DNA from: Eledone cirrhosa
Lineage: Eukaryota > Mollusca > Cephalopoda > Octopoda > Eledonidae
DNA length: 64,000 nucleotides
Assembly: GCA_964016885.1 (NCBI GenBank)
Contig: OZ024743.1
Coordinates: 165,786,610-165,850,609 of the forward strand
Direction of reading: 5' to 3'
Within the stretch, counting starts at the first letter, position 1. Each line of letters begins with the position of its first letter. The notes beneath the pieces were generated by a model that saw only the letters and a program-made list of their open reading frames with translations, was not told the DNA's origin and did no database searches. Shown here piece after piece: positions 22,608-35,507 of this stretch. The translations under genes and the position numbers were made by a program.

Positions 22608-22662
<55 letters not shown>

Positions 22663-23250
22663 CGAAGAAAATGACATAGCGATTTCTCGGTGTGTAACAT
22701 TTTCGCAGTGAAGTGTTTGGCACTGAATAGAAGAGCATCGAAGTGAAAGCACAGTAAATCTTCTGTAGAATCGAAGTTTGCTAAATAATTGACGAAGTGA
22801 TTCGTGAGTGTCGAGCGTTGAAGTGAAATTTATGCTTAGCTTGGAGTCACCATTATTATGCACGTCACGTCTGACGCACCATAATGCGGCGAGAAGGCTG
22901 TGAGCTCGAATCATGTCGGACGTTAGAGACATCGATGAATCGTTAAGTTTTGTAAAGCAATGGAAAATGTGATTTACAAGCGTCGAATTCACCATTATGT
23001 GGTGAGAAGGCTGTTGTTGTTTTAACTCGGATCATCGTTTGTAGTGAGAAGGCTGTTGTTTCGAATTTCGAGTCACCGTTGTTGTAGATAGTGTCGGTCA
23101 CCAATTGTAGTGGATAGTGAGAAGTGAGAAGTGAGAAGATTGTGTGCTCGAATTCGGGGTCACCGGTTGTTGCGGATATATGGTATTCTTTGTATGGTAG
23201 TTTTGATGAAAAGAATAATGCCATGATTGAGTTGTTAACAATGTTTATTT
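21113..23250 (+). repeat. Non-coding repeat block, copy 2, with triplet expansion
   Basis: Second copy of the block described at 19413-21112, longer and with a GTC/GTT/GCT triplet run inserted at 22565-22662. The part from 22800 to 23190 contains four or five variants of 'gagaaggctg...cgaat...gtcacc', an internal minisatellite. Frames here read triplet repeats only. Confidence 0.6.
22565..22662 (+). repeat. Trinucleotide repeat (GTC, GTT, GCT)
   Basis: About 30 triplets changing from GTC through GTT to GCT. On the minus strand this reads as poly-Gln, poly-Ala or poly-Thr in the three frames, which explains the long frames there. Confidence 0.95.
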
Positions 23251-23900
23251 TGCAATAACTATATTCGTTTTGAACATCGAGTAATAAAATTTATGACATG
23301 AAATATCCCTACATTAAATTGCTAGCTGCTATGAACTAGCGTGAATGCATGTATCAGAGAAAATGATATAGTAAAAGTTGTGTTGCATCTTACAGATAAA
23401 ATATGATAGGAAGAATAGGGTGAGCGTAAAATGTAAACAATATACACTTACAATGTGTGTGTGTGTGCATATTCTGAGAAGATATTCTGCTTCTCAAGGA
23501 TGCTGCTTCATGTCTGGCTGCCTGGCTGTGTCTGTGGCGGTACGGTGGAAGCCAGTAAGAGCCAGGACAGAGAAAGGGTAAAAGGTCTACTCATGCCTAC
23601 ATCGTTATCACTTGCTGACTGCTGATTCGGGTCTGTCCTCGGTTTCCTAAGTCGTTGTATTTATAATAACCTTATAGTTAGAAGGATGTGTATATGAGGT
23701 AATTTATGGGCAGCCATGTGGATATCGTCTCCCAGGAAGCTGGGATCAGAGGTCAAGTGGAATGTACGTTTATCATCGCTGTCTTTTGACAAGACAATGG
23801 TGGGAACTTCCAACAATAGATAGTCCCAGAGGCGAGAAACCTCAGATTCGGTTTCGAATCTTCGCCGGGAAAATATAGGAGTATTCCGTTATAGATACAT
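23251..23900. other. Unassigned single-copy-looking DNA
   Basis: No domain, RNA gene or clear repeat seen. The frame at 23378-23581 has no recognisable features. Confidence 0.5.
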
Positions 23901-24510
23901 GCATACATGGTGGCTGCCAACTCGTTTTCGAGTATGGCCACTACTTTATATGCATGTAGGAGAACGCCTACCGATGAGTGTGACTTTTTAGTCCAGCCAG
24001 CGACTTGAAAACTCTGGTACAAACACTACACCAGTGACAATTATTGACACATAGTGCTGGGCCCATGATACCATGTGACGACAAGTGCAGAGAGATCTCC
24101 AGTTATAAAGCAATGCCAGTGCCGTGAGGCTTTTATAGGGAGCAAAGGCACTGCACAAAGCCAGTCCCACTCTCTTAACCAAGATGATATTTACCAAAAA
24201 GAAGAACAAGTCAACATCATTGGATACCATCAGGGTTGCAGGTGTTATATCAGAGTTTTCCTTTTCCTAGAATTCTGCCTTGACAAAGGCTAAGGGGTCA
24301 TCTCTCCCGGTGATTTTGGATGGCCATTGACTCTTAAGAGCTCCTTTGCCCTTTGACAGGTTTTGTTTTTAGTCCTGCAGGATGTCCAAAGTCACCCTCC
24401 TCACCAAGAAACCTTGGTGGGGTTGCCAGTTTAGTCGCCAACGACCCGACCATGAGACAGGTTGTACTGGGATACATGTTACCAGTAACACCAACTGGTG
24501 ACCTGACCAT
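23901..24510 (+). repeat. Dispersed repeat ending in CATA repeats
   Basis: The part at 23901-24260 resembles 21840-22075 (gagtatggccat-, the Lys-rich stretch, 'caacatcat'). The part at 24310-24510 (ggatggccattgactc... gttgccagtttagtcgcc... gacctgaccataa) recurs at 30143-30275 and 37026-37210. At 24.5 and 37.2 kb the repeat runs straight into CATA repeats and then an endonuclease-LINE. It is non-coding, so probably a non-autonomous element or an element end. Confidence 0.6.
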
Positions 24511-24571
24511 AACATACATACATACATACATACATACATACATACATACATACATACATACATACATACAT
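24511..24571 (+). repeat. CATA microsatellite
   Basis: Fifteen CATA units forming the 5' boundary of the endonuclease-LINE. CATA runs at 28679-28702, 29371-29442 and 30118-30133 bound its 3' end and the two truncated copies. Confidence 0.97.
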
Positions 24572-27500
24572 AGTCAACGCGATCAGTCGCATATTTTGGC
24601 GTAGGAGACTATTTATTAAATTTAAGATGAATACTATCTCCGACAGTAATGCCACAACTACAGCCAGGTTGAATAACTGGTTATTCTTCTAACTATCCCT
24701 TCTGAAGACACCTTTTATTCGAATTCGTAGAGATATCCGACTAAATACATAATTAATTTTACAAGGATTTGCTACAAACAGCATGGCTGAACACAACATC
24801 AACATCAAAATTAAGGAAGTATCGAAGACAAACAACAAAGAAGGTAATCAAACTTTATTCAGTTGTAGTTACAGAAGAAACCGAAATTATAAATCGCATT
24901 TCTCTTGGAGTTGCGAACTTAATAATGATTTATTTAATTGTTATAAAATGGCAAAAAACAATCCCTCCATTGGCTATATGAATAGAATGAAGCTACACTG
25001 GGACGAAATGCACCCAGAGCTAAATTATTTCACAGCGAAACAATTACACCAACAAGCGACGTTTGTTGAACGTAAAAATAAGATAAATATTATTAATTGT
25101 AAGTCCCCAACAACAAACATGGAATCAACAACACGTGCTACAGATCGCCATGCTACTAGACTTCCTAGCAGCCAGATCGAACAGCGCCTTGAAACAACTA
25201 TGCCTGTAAGAAATTTGACACCACCTGTACCATCTAAGTCTACCTCGAATGCTGGCGAAAACACTATCGATAATAATAATAATCGAAGAAATAATAATAA
25301 TAATCGAATAAATGTGACACCACGTATACCATCCGAGTCTACCTCGATTATCGATAATTATAACCAAAAGTATAAACAATTGAAAATTTCCCTCAACGAA
25401 ATCTTCCAGAGAGAAATTAACTCATGTATAAATATCTCTCTGGCTGAACGTGTTAAAATGACAATGGTGAATAAAAAACCAAATAATGAAATACTACGTG
25501 TTATTGACGAAATAGGGGATGAATATTTACGACGGATAAAAACCCCAACATTTTGGCAAATCAACGCCTGTTTATATGCCTTAGTAATGACAGTGAAGCA
25601 TTATCTTGGTGATAGCAGAGATATTAACAAGAACAAAACACCACCAAAAATACCATCATATATAACTAAAATAGAAAAAAAGAGTGCTGACCTACGAAAA
25701 AACATAGGACATGTGACAATGCTTCTTACATGCAAACAAACACAAAAAAACCTCACTCCTCACCAACAAAGAGTGAAAAATAAAATAGAGACGATGTTTG
25801 GTAACAGTAGAACCAGAACTCTCCAATATAAGCTGATCACCCTCAAACAAGAATTGAGAGCTGTTAGCGAAAAACGCCGATACCTGAAGAAGGTAGATGA
25901 GAGAAAAATGCTTAATAAAAGATTCAGACGAAACCAAACATCAGTCTATAGAGATATGAAGGGCAAAATAATAAGTGTCACTGAGGCCCCATCCCAGAAA
26001 GACATAGATTCCTTTTGGAGAAAAATATGGGGTGAAAAGAAGAATTTCAACCAAGATGCAGTGTGGCCAAGAGAAATCCGAAAGAACTATTGCTCCTACA
26101 CTACAACAAAAACATACGAAATAAGTGAGGGTACCCTTGAGACTGTGATAGGAAAACTCCAAGATAAGAAAACACCAGGAAGAGACATGATTGTCGGCTA
26201 CTGGTACAAAAAAATAATATTCTATCGGAGGTATCTTACTGACCTCTACCAACAAGTTCTTAAGGGAGATACACTTATACCAGAATGGTTGACATTAGCA
26301 CAAACGTTACTGGTCCCCAAGAACAAAGACACCCACTTGGCAAAAAACTACCGATCCATTGCATGCCAGAACCTGATGTATAAGATGTATACAGCCTGCC
26401 TGAACCTATTCCTCCAAGATCACTGTGAAAATAATAACATCATCACAGATGAACAAGCAGCTGGAAAGAAAAGGGTTTGGGGATGTGCTGAACAACTCCT
26501 AATCAACAAAACTGCGATGTCGGAGGTGCGACAACTTAGGAGGAATATGACTACAGTCTGGCTGGACTACAAGAAAGCTTTCGATTCTGTTCCCCACTCT
26601 TGGATGATAGAGGCCCTCCAACTTGCTAAAGTCCCAGACATTATTGTCAGAGCCATAGAGAAGCTGTCTTCTTCTTGGGCTACTATCCTAAGGTTAAAGA
26701 CAGAGAGGGAGGACTCTATTTTCACTGATAAAATAAAATAGTGCAGGGGTATATTTCAGGGGGACAGTCTCTCTGTGATATTGTTCATCTTGTCATTAAA
26801 CCCCTTGTCATTTCTGCTCAAGAGATGTGAGGGATACATCATTGGCTCACAGGAGGACAGAAATACGAACCTAACCCATAACTTCTTTGTGGACGATCTG
26901 AAACTCTATGCCAAGAACATGGATGGGATGAAGAAAAATCTTGACCTGGTTACAACGTTCTGAAAGGATATAGGAATGGAGTTTGGCCAAGATAAATGCT
27001 AATACATGACTGTAAAGCGGGGAAAAACAACAACCCAATCTAGCAACATTGTCATCAATTGTCTAACTGTTTCACCGATATCTGATGAGGACTGCTACAG
27101 ATACCTGGGGATAGATGAGAACATATCCTATAATGGTATCAGTAATAAAGAACGCGTAACCAGGGAATATTACACCCGATTAAGAAAGATCTGGTCATCG
27201 GAACTCTCTGCGCAAAACAAAACAGTGGCTCACAATGTGTTTGCTGTGCGTGTCCTAACACCAACGTTTGGAATACTCAATTGGACGATAGACGAAATCC
27301 GAGCAATTGATTTTGGAACTCGAAAAATAATGAACAACACCGGAAACTTCCACATCAACAGTGACATAGACCGCCTTTACTTGAAACGTAGGCAGGGAGG
27401 CAGAGGCCTAACATCAGTCCAGACAACATTTGAATGTCGCATCATATCTCTCCGACAACATCTAAGAACCTCGAAGCGTAGGAGCCCGCTTCTCGAGAAA

Positions 27501-28678
27501 GTCTATCTGCATGAAACAGATAAGACCATGAGAGTTGGGAAGGAACTCCTTGAGAGATATTCCGTGTGTGATAATCAAAAACTCACACCCAGGGATGTCG
27601 CTCAGCAGTATCACAGTGAATCCATGGATGAAAAACTGCATGCCTATCAGCAAAAAATCATGCATGGATATGTTGCCAGGAAGCTCCAGAGTGAGAGTAA
27701 TATAGATAAGGAAAGTAGTCTATCTTGGTCCAACAACCGCTATATTGGCTCCCACTTTGAAGGATACGCTTTTGCAATCCAAGAACAGGAGATTAGCACG
27801 AAATACCTGATTCACAAAAGAGATAGGGATGCAGAAAAAACACCTAGATGTGATAACAAGTGCAGACTCTGCAGAACTAACATCGAGGATATCAGCCATG
27901 TCATCAGCAGCGGTCCAAAGATGTCATCGCGGTACTATCTATCCATGAGGCATGATGTAGTGGCCAAAACACTGTACAATGCAGTTCGTAAAAAAGATAG
28001 CCCCGATAATAAACACATTAAAAGCTACAACAATGTGGAAGACATCCATGTACATAATATGAAAGAGTATTGGTGGAATGTTCCAGTAAAAACCCCAATA
28101 AAACGCAGGCATAACAGACCAGATATTATGATATGGGACAGAGAGAAGAAAACATGCACAGTAGTTGAAATTAGCTGCCCAGCAGATGCCAATATAATAT
28201 CAAAGATTAGTGAAAAGGAGAATATTTATGCAGAACTGATGAGAAATCTCCAGATACTCCACCCTGATTGCACCTTCAGATTTATGCCTGTGATTATTGG
28301 GGCACTGGGACATGTTAGTAACTGCCCCAATACAAATCTTGAGAAGCTAGGCTTCCCAGGAACAGAAAGAACACAACTAGTTAGGAAACTTCAAGTACAA
28401 TCCATTAATGGAACAGTAAAAATATGTAAAACATTCCAAAAATTTTGCATCTAATAACTGCATATACACATGTACAGATACAAAGCATATACACATTCAC
28501 ATATACAACTCAAAACATCCACATCCACACATACAATAACATCCATATCTACACATGCATGCATACATATCTACCTAGTTGATGTTGTGTAAATTCCAAT
28601 GAGAGAGTCTTGTGTCTATGTTAGAAACCGACTCTCTCTCTATTGGTAAAACTTTGTGAAATTATAAAACCAGAAGAA
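24571..28678 (+). mobile_element. RLE-type LINE (R2/R4/NeSL-like superclade), full length
   Basis: The 5' end follows CATA repeats at 24571, a single frame covers 24783-28454, and a 224-bp 3' UTR runs to CATA repeats at 28679. The RT followed by a Cys/His motif and a C-terminal PD-(D/E)XK-like nuclease is the layout of the restriction-like-endonuclease LINEs, many of which insert at specific targets. CATA repeats on both sides fit microsatellite targeting. Confidence 0.8.
24783..28454 (+). pseudogene. RLE-LINE polyprotein, in frame but for three stops
   Basis: One reading frame of 1,224 codons, interrupted only by TAG (26739-26741), TGA (26961-26963) and TAA (27000-27002). The N-terminal part includes GYMNRMKLHWDEMHPE, followed by an Asn-rich linker. 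RT motifs: TVWLDYKKAFDSVPHSW (motif A), GIFQGDSLSVILFILSLNP (motif B), NFFVDDLKLYA (motif C, catalytic DD kept). A Cys/His motif follows (CRLCRTNIEDISHV... RHDVV), then the nuclease: RPDIMIWDREKKTCTVVEIS (PD...E). There are no frameshifts, so inactivation is recent and by point mutation. The assigned start is the first Met of the frame; the true start could differ. Confidence 0.85.
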
Positions 28679-28702
28679 CATACATACATACATACATACA
28701 TA

Positions 28703-29370
28703 AACACATTAAAAGCTACAGAAAAGTGGAAGACATACATATACATAATATGAAAGAGTACTGGTGGAATGTTCCAGTAAAAACCCCAATAAAATGCAGA
28801 CATAACAGATCAGATATTATGATATGGGACAGGGAAAAGAAGGTATGCATCGTAGTGGAAGTTAGCTGCCCAGCAGATGCCAATATAATATCAAAGATTA
28901 GCGAAAAGGAGAATATTTATGCAGAACTAATGAGAAATCTCCAGATACTCCACCCTGATTAGACCTTCAGATTTATGCCTGTGATTATTGGGGCACTGGG
29001 GCATGTTAGTAACTGCCCCAATACAAATCTTGAGAAGCTACGCTTCCCAGGAACAGAAAGAACACAACTAGTTAGGAAACTACAAGTACAATCCATTAAT
29101 GGAACAGTAAAAATATGTAAAACATTCCAAAAATGTTGCATCTAATAACTGCATATACACATGTACAGATACAAAGTATATACACATTCACATATACAAC
29201 TCAAAACATCCACATCCACACATACAATAACATCCATATCTACACATGCATGTATACATACATATCTACCTAGTTGATGTGTAAATTCCAATGAGAGAGT
29301 CTTGTGTCTATGTTAGAAACCGACTCTCTCTCTATTGGTAAAACTTTGTGAAATTATAAAACCAGAAGAA
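28703..29370 (+). mobile_element. RLE-LINE 3' copy 1, 5'-truncated
   Basis: Begins at aacacattaaaagctacag directly after CATA repeats and carries the nuclease domain (RSDIMIWDREKKVCIVVEVS), with a stop at about 28960 (HPD then TAG), plus the full 3' UTR, ending at the next CATA run. It is about 95% like the parent by eye. Confidence 0.88.
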
Positions 29371-29442
29371 CATACATACATACATACATACATACATACA
29401 TACATACATACATACATACATACATACATACATACATACATA

Positions 29443-30133
29443 AACACATTAAAAGCTACAGAAAAGTGGAAGACATACATATACATAATATGAAAGAGTA
29501 CTGGTGGAATGTTCCAGTAAAAACCCCAATAAAATGCAGACATAACAGATCAGATATTATGATATGGGACAGGGAAAAGAAGGTATGCATCGTAGTGGAA
29601 GTTAGCTGTCCAGCAGATGCCAATATAATATCAAAGATTAGCGAAAAGGAGAATATTTATGCAGAACTAATGAGAAATCTCCAGATACTCCACTCTGATT
29701 ATACCTTCAGATTTATGCCTGTGATTATTCGGGCACTAGGATATGTTAGTAACTGCCTCAATACAAATCTTGAGAAACTGGGCTTCACAGGAACAGAAAG
29801 AACACGACTAGTTAGGAAATTACAAGTACAATCCATTAATGGAACAGTAAAAATATGTAAAACATTCAAAACTTTTTGCATCTAATAACTGCATATACAC
29901 ATGTACATATACAAAGCGTGTGCGCATGCACACATACAACTCAAAACATCCACATCCACACATACAATAACATCCATATCTACACATGAATGCATGCAGA
30001 CATCCATACATATCTACCGAGTTGATGATGTGTAAATTCCAATGAGAGAGTCTTGTAACTATGTTAGAAACCGACTCTCTATTGGCCAACATTTGTGAAA
30101 TTATAAAACCAGAAGAACATACATACATACATA
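29443..30133 (+). mobile_element. RLE-LINE 3' copy 2, same 5' break
   Basis: Same start as copy 1, to the base. The frame at 29466-29885 covers the nuclease end uninterrupted (139 codons) to the natural C-terminus. The 3' UTR ends in CATA repeats. The shared break and shared variants (KCRHNRSD, KKVCIVVEVS) show that this and copy 1 come from one truncated insertion duplicated with its flanking repeats. Confidence 0.88.
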
Positions 30134-30142
30134 CACATTTCT

Positions 30143-30275
30143 GGATGGTCGTTGACTCTTATGAGTTCTTCTGCCCTTTGTCAGGTCTTGTTTTTTGTCC
30201 TGCAGCGTGTCCAAAATCACCCTCCTCACCAATTAAACTTGGTGGAGATGCCGGTTTAGTCGCCGACGACACGAT
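30143..30275 (+). repeat. Dispersed repeat, second copy
   Basis: Matches 24313-24455 (tggttgactctta-, 'ccctcctcacca', 'gccggtttagtcgccgacga'). It is followed by TACATA and then AT microsatellites up to 30460. Confidence 0.65.
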
Positions 30276-30295
30276 GTATGTACATACATACACAC

Positions 30296-30353
30296 ACACA
30301 TATATATATACGTTTATATATATATATATATGTGTTTATATATATATATATGT

Positions 30354-30408
<55 letters not shown>

Positions 30409-30460
30409 CATACATATACATACATATATATATGCATGTATATTTATATATATATATATG
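30296..30460. repeat. AT-rich microsatellite
   Basis: Interrupted AT and TACA runs just before the Penelope-like fragment. Confidence 0.9.
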
Positions 30461-30465
30461 TTCAT

Positions 30466-30991
30466 CGATACAACCCCTAGAGGTGAATTAGCTTACAAAT
30501 TTAGAAGGGCCCTAGATAAACATAAACTCAATATTAAGATAGTAGAAAGACCAGGTACTTCCATAAAAACACTTATTAGCAATACATACCCTTTTCAAAG
30601 ACCTCCCTGTATAGATAAGAAATGTATAATCTGTAAACTAAGCCCCCATATTAACTGTAAAACTAGAAATGTAGTATATAGCATAAGATGTACTGAAGGA
30701 CAATGTAGAGATAAGAATATAGTGTACATAGGTGAGACAGCTCGTAGTATAGGGGAACGGATAAATGAACACTGGCGAGAGCTTCAAGATAGTAAAGAAT
30801 CATCTGTACTCCACCAACATCCTAAAATAGAACATAAGGGTAAATTAGAGAACATAGAAATAAAAATAGAATCTACACACAGAAAAGACGCAATGTTTAG
30901 ACAAATCACAGAGGCAATAAACATAAAAGAATTACAACCAAAATTAAATAGAAAACACGAGTGGAACAGCAACATCACAACTTACAATTAA
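30466..30991 (+). pseudogene. Penelope-like element, GIY-YIG nuclease fragment
   Basis: The plus-strand frame reads a Cys-rich linker ([18 protein letters not shown]) and then a GIY-YIG domain: [32 protein letters not shown]. This is the C-terminal end of a PLE polyprotein; the reverse transcriptase is missing. The natural stop TAA is at 30989-30991. The 5' break is in an AT microsatellite, so the upstream Met and Tyr/Ile string is not part of the protein. In PLEs this nuclease nicks the target DNA. Confidence 0.8.
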
Positions 30992-31606
<615 letters not shown>

Positions 31607-31623
31607 TTATTATTTCTGAACAT

Positions 31624-31820
31624 TAAGGCGGTGGATTGAACATTTGCAGCATAGAGTTACATCCTTTTATGATCTGAGTTTAAATCCCGTCGAGGTTAAC
31701 TTTGCCTTTCAACCTTACGGGGTCGATAAAATAAAGTACCAGTCACGCACTGGGGTCGATTTAATCGACTTTCCCCTTCCCTCAAAATTGCTGCTGGCCT
31801 TATGCCTACATAAGAAACCA
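31624..31820 (+). mobile_element. Octopus-type tRNA-derived SINE
   Basis: Opens GGCGGTGGATTG and contains a B-box-like GAGTTTAAATCCC, then ggttaactttgcctttcaac and ggggtcgataaaataaagta, and ends near ctggccttatgcc. It is flanked by a 17-bp target-site duplication (TTATTATTTCTGAACAT at 31607-31623 and 31821-31837). The tRNA-like head is partly deleted, so the A box is poor. This SINE type is known from octopus and squid and would be moved by a LINE. Confidence 0.85.
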
Positions 31821-31837
31821 TTATTATTTCTGAACAT

Positions 31838-34072
31838 GTCGTTTCCGGCACGTAAGGCTTAGGGACCGGGTCAACAATTTAGTGAAGCAAAAGTTGACAT
31901 GGGGAGTCGTCAACAAAGGTGGTGTGTGTGGGGGGGGGGGGGGGGGGGGGCTCTCAAAAGCGAGATTAGAGTAATTTCGATAGGGTTTAGCAAAGAAGTA
32001 GTGTTAGAGAAAAATGGAAAGGAGGGGAGCTGGTAGATAAGTTAGACGAGGCTATTTGTAGTGGCATTGCAACTGACGTGCTAGCGGTGAGAATGGCATT
32101 TGACCATTTCTTCAATGTAAAACACGTAGGTTTCATTGTCAGAGCTAAGGCGTGTGCTCTGAGAAACAAGGGAACCACAGCTGTTCGATGGACCCGCGTG
32201 GCAGAGGCGCAACGTGGTAATAAAACCACAATTCGGTCTTTGACGGACCGAGACGGACACGAGCTGAGCCATTGCAGGCGGATGTGTGAGGCCTTTCGCC
32301 AGCATTTTCCTCGGTTATTCGCGGGAAGTGGTGGGTCAGAGATAGTTGCGGACTTCAGTCCCTACCTTGATGGCTTGCCGCGCCTCTCGACGGCCGACGC
32401 TGAGCGCTGCGAAAGGCCGATTACTTCTGCCGAAATTCAGGATGCCCTCGTCGTCTGCACGAGACGCAAGTCACCCAGTTTTGATGGTATGCCCTACGAG
32501 CTTTACGTAAATATGCCAAGCTTATTCTCCGATCTCTTCGAAGCGCTCTACTGCAACTGGCAGCAGAATGGGACTATTGCCAGTACTGTGAGCCGGGGCA
32601 TAGTGACGCAGATAAAAAACGACACGAACAAGAGGGATACATTAGATAATTTCAGGCCCATAACTCTGCTCAACACAGAGTTTTAAATTTTGGCCAAGGT
32701 GTTAGCGAAGAGGTTGTCGCTTGTCGAGGATTTGGTTGGGGATGCGCAAACTTGCGCAATTCCGACCAGGTCCATACACGACAAACTCCACCTCATGTGA
32801 TACATCATTGAGAGGGTAGGGTGTAAACCTGGCTTCGGTGGGGCTCTGATCAATTTAGATCAACCGAAATATCATTCGATAGCGTCGACCATCGGTACTT
32901 GGAGGCTATCCTTAAGGTAGCTGGCTTCGGCCCAGTCTTCAGAAGCTGGATCGCTGCAATGCACAGCGACATCTGCTCGGTGGTCAAAGGTAATGGCCAC
33001 CTCTCGGAAACGTTTCAGGTCTCCAGATCGGTCCGTCAAAGGTGCCCTCTCTCTTCCCTTTTGTACGTATTGACTCTCGAGCCTTTACTGCGAAAGCTGG
33101 AGCTGTTGCAGGGCATCCCGCTCGAACCGGGACGCGGAAAGGTGGTATCGGCTTATGCGGACAACATCATCGCGATGGTGTCGGACACATCGGAAATCGA
33201 GGTGGTCGGCACCTTATTGGAGGAATATGAAAGGTTGACGGGAGCAAAACTTAACCCAGAAAAATCGGTGGACTTGCAGCTTGGCACCTGGAAAGTCAAG
33301 TCCATGCCGTCTAACAGTGTCGATGAACGGACAGAGCGGTAAAATGCTCGGGGTTTGGTTCGGACCAGACTTCCAGGTGGATAAGAATTGGGACGAGGTA
33401 CAAGCAGGGTAGCCAGTCTCACCCAGAAATGGGCTACGAGGAAGCTATCACTGAAAGATCGGGTGGAGGTGGTGAATGCGTATATCGCGTCCCTCATCTA
33501 CTAGCGCCTGTACGTCGTGGTTTACCCCTGTCCGCGCCACGCCAAGTTGGAACGATTCCTCTTCAAATTCTTATGGAGTGCACAGGTCCCGTTGGTGAGG
33601 CGGTCCATCTTCTACCTGCACCCTCTACGAGGAGGGCTGGGCATGCCGTGGCTAATGATGCGCAGACATGCGCTGAGGCTGCGGCAACTCCAGATATTCT
33701 GCCTAAACGGTGAACAACTGTGGTCGCCTTTTATCAGACGGGCCTTTCCGCAGCTTGTCTCTTTGACTGAGCCGCAGTCCTGGGTCAAGAAGAGACCGAG
33801 ACTGGGTCACTGGCATCTGGAATGTTGCCAGGCACTCACTGCCCTCTACCAGGCGGGAAAGGTGGTCAGTGGAACTTCCACTCTCGAGTTCTGTAGAGGA
33901 TTATTGGTGGACAAGTGCGACGACTCACTCGGAGAGGATCTGGGTGTCAACGAAGTCGAACTGTACAGTCTGATCCGGAGGACTTTCGAGCCGGGGCGAT
34001 GGATAACTTCAAGAAATCCCTCGCTTGGCAATGCTACCGGGGGTCACTGCCGGTTTGAGATAAACTCTACAG
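31838..34072 (+). pseudogene. Tx1/L1-like LINE copy E, plus strand, truncated at both ends
   Basis: Same family as the minus-strand array. The frame pieces are 32078-32686 (KSPSFDGMPYELYVNMP, TLDNFRPITLLNTEF), 32899-33342 (palm, PLSSLLYVLTLEPLLRKLEL) and 33517-34060 (FKFLWSAQVPLVRRSI, LGMPWLMMRRHALRLRQL). A poly-G tract lies at 31929-31950. Motif A is frameshifted around 32866-32880, and the YADD box reads YADN (33154-33165). The 3' end is missing: the match stops at about 34072 in CA/AT repeats. Its first residue pairs (PARKA) match the post-endonuclease region, so the endonuclease is missing too. Confidence 0.85.
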
Positions 34073-34119
34073 GCACACACACACACACACTTATATATCT
34101 AAAAAGCCTAAAGCCTGTC

Positions 34120-34559
<440 letters not shown>

Positions 34560-34564
<5 letters not shown>

Positions 34565-34905
34565 GAGGAGGTTATAGTTCACTTGAAGCATTGTGTAATG
34601 AGGTATAAACGTTTGTATATGTATAATAAAGCCAAAACAATGCAGGTATGGACATAGAATAAAGAATCCAAATGCAAAAGATATTGTTGACAATTAGTCT
34701 TTTACCTTAGATTTATTTAAATGTCCTTAATTTTCGTGATATCTCTTCTTCGGAGGGAAGTAAAGCGGTTAAACCAGTGTTCTAAATAGCTTGCCAAGTC
34801 GTGCTGACAGGAAATGGTATAGAGTATCTGTTCTATCTCTAATGTCAAAGAGTTAAGATTTGGTGGATAAAGAGTAGTCTCCCTTTAAAAGGTTGTTTTT
34901 TTTGT
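34560..34905 (-). mobile_element. Solo PLE terminal region
   Basis: Matches 53167-53510 over about 340 bp, including 'atagttcacttgaagcattg', 'gtatggacatagaa' and a hammerhead-like core at 34729-34755 (minus strand CCGAAGA...GAAAATT), in which stem II has decayed. No ORF. Confidence 0.7.
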
Positions 34906-35131
34906 TACCATGTAGACTCGCGAGTCTATATGGTAACACATATCTGAGGAGTTTCCGATTCCAGATTCAGGTTCGATCATTAATCCATCGTTCCTAGAGC
35001 TGATCGACAATGAAACATAGGTAATTAAATATGTATATGATACACCACTGATTCTTTGTTCCCTCATACATTAATATTATATATATATATATATATATTG
35101 TTATATTTGGGGAGGGTCATATTGTTATAAT
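34906..35131. other. Unassigned DNA with a 34-bp palindrome
   Basis: GTTACCAT...ATGGTAAC (about 34910-34943) forms a hairpin with a GACTCG/CGAGTC core. The rest is unremarkable; an AT run ends the segment. Confidence 0.5.
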
Positions 35132-35148
35132 ATTGCCAGAAATAATAA

Positions 35149-35328
35149 TTGTTTCTTCTTTTGACACAAGACCAGTGCATTACTGGTACTTTATTTTATC
35201 GACCCCGTAAGGATGAAAGGCAAAGTTAACCTCGGCGGGATTTGAACTCAGATCATAAAGGGAGGTAACTCTATGCTTCAAAGCATGGCGTCCGACCCTC
35301 TACCGATACTGCCAATCCACCGCCCTCC
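35149..35328 (-). mobile_element. Octopus-type tRNA-derived SINE
   Basis: Minus-strand copy of the SINE at 31624. On the minus strand it opens GGGCGGTGGATTGGCAG and has a good B box (GAGTTCAAATCCCGCC, complement of 35236-35251), then the 'ggggtcgataaaataaagta' body. A 17-bp target duplication, ATTGCCAGAAATAATAA, lies at 35132-35148 and 35329-35345. Confidence 0.88.
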
Positions 35329-35448
35329 ATTGCCAGAAATAATAATAAAACACACTCTCGAGGCTTGAAGTTTTGTTCACTATTTACATAGAAATCATAA
35401 CATTAAGTTCATATGTAGATATGTCACTATCTGTAAACCAATTTTTGT

Positions 35449-35507
35449 ATTTTATCTGATGAGAGCGTACCAAAATACTGGTACCCTTGAAATATATATA
35501 ATAAAAT
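35449..35507 (+). ncRNA. Hammerhead ribozyme, PLE terminal-repeat type
   Basis: CTGATGA 35456-35462 and GAAA 35489-35492. Stem II is GAG/CUU plus GUACC/GGUAC with a C-C mismatch between. Stem I is seven base pairs (35449-35455 with 35501-35507). Stem III is minimal and the cleavage triplet is AUA, ending at 35500. Followed by the family sequence aaatatggttttataaa. Confidence 0.85.

Noticed and set aside
22386..22995. Poly-Gln / poly-Ala / poly-Thr proteins on the minus strand
   Set aside because: Three frames of one triplet repeat; no domain on either side, and the same locus without the repeat (20780-21040) has no ORF.
27085..27130. CTGATGA in the RLE-LINE coding region
   Set aside because: No paired stem II leading to GAAA; it is part of a conserved protein-coding stretch.
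28679..30133. CRISPR-like or satellite array at 28.7-30.1 kb
   Set aside because: The repeated units are LINE 3' ends separated by CATA repeats, and the genome is animal.
31624..31820. tRNA gene
   Set aside because: Only the B box is tRNA-like; the cloverleaf is absent and target-site duplications show a SINE insertion.
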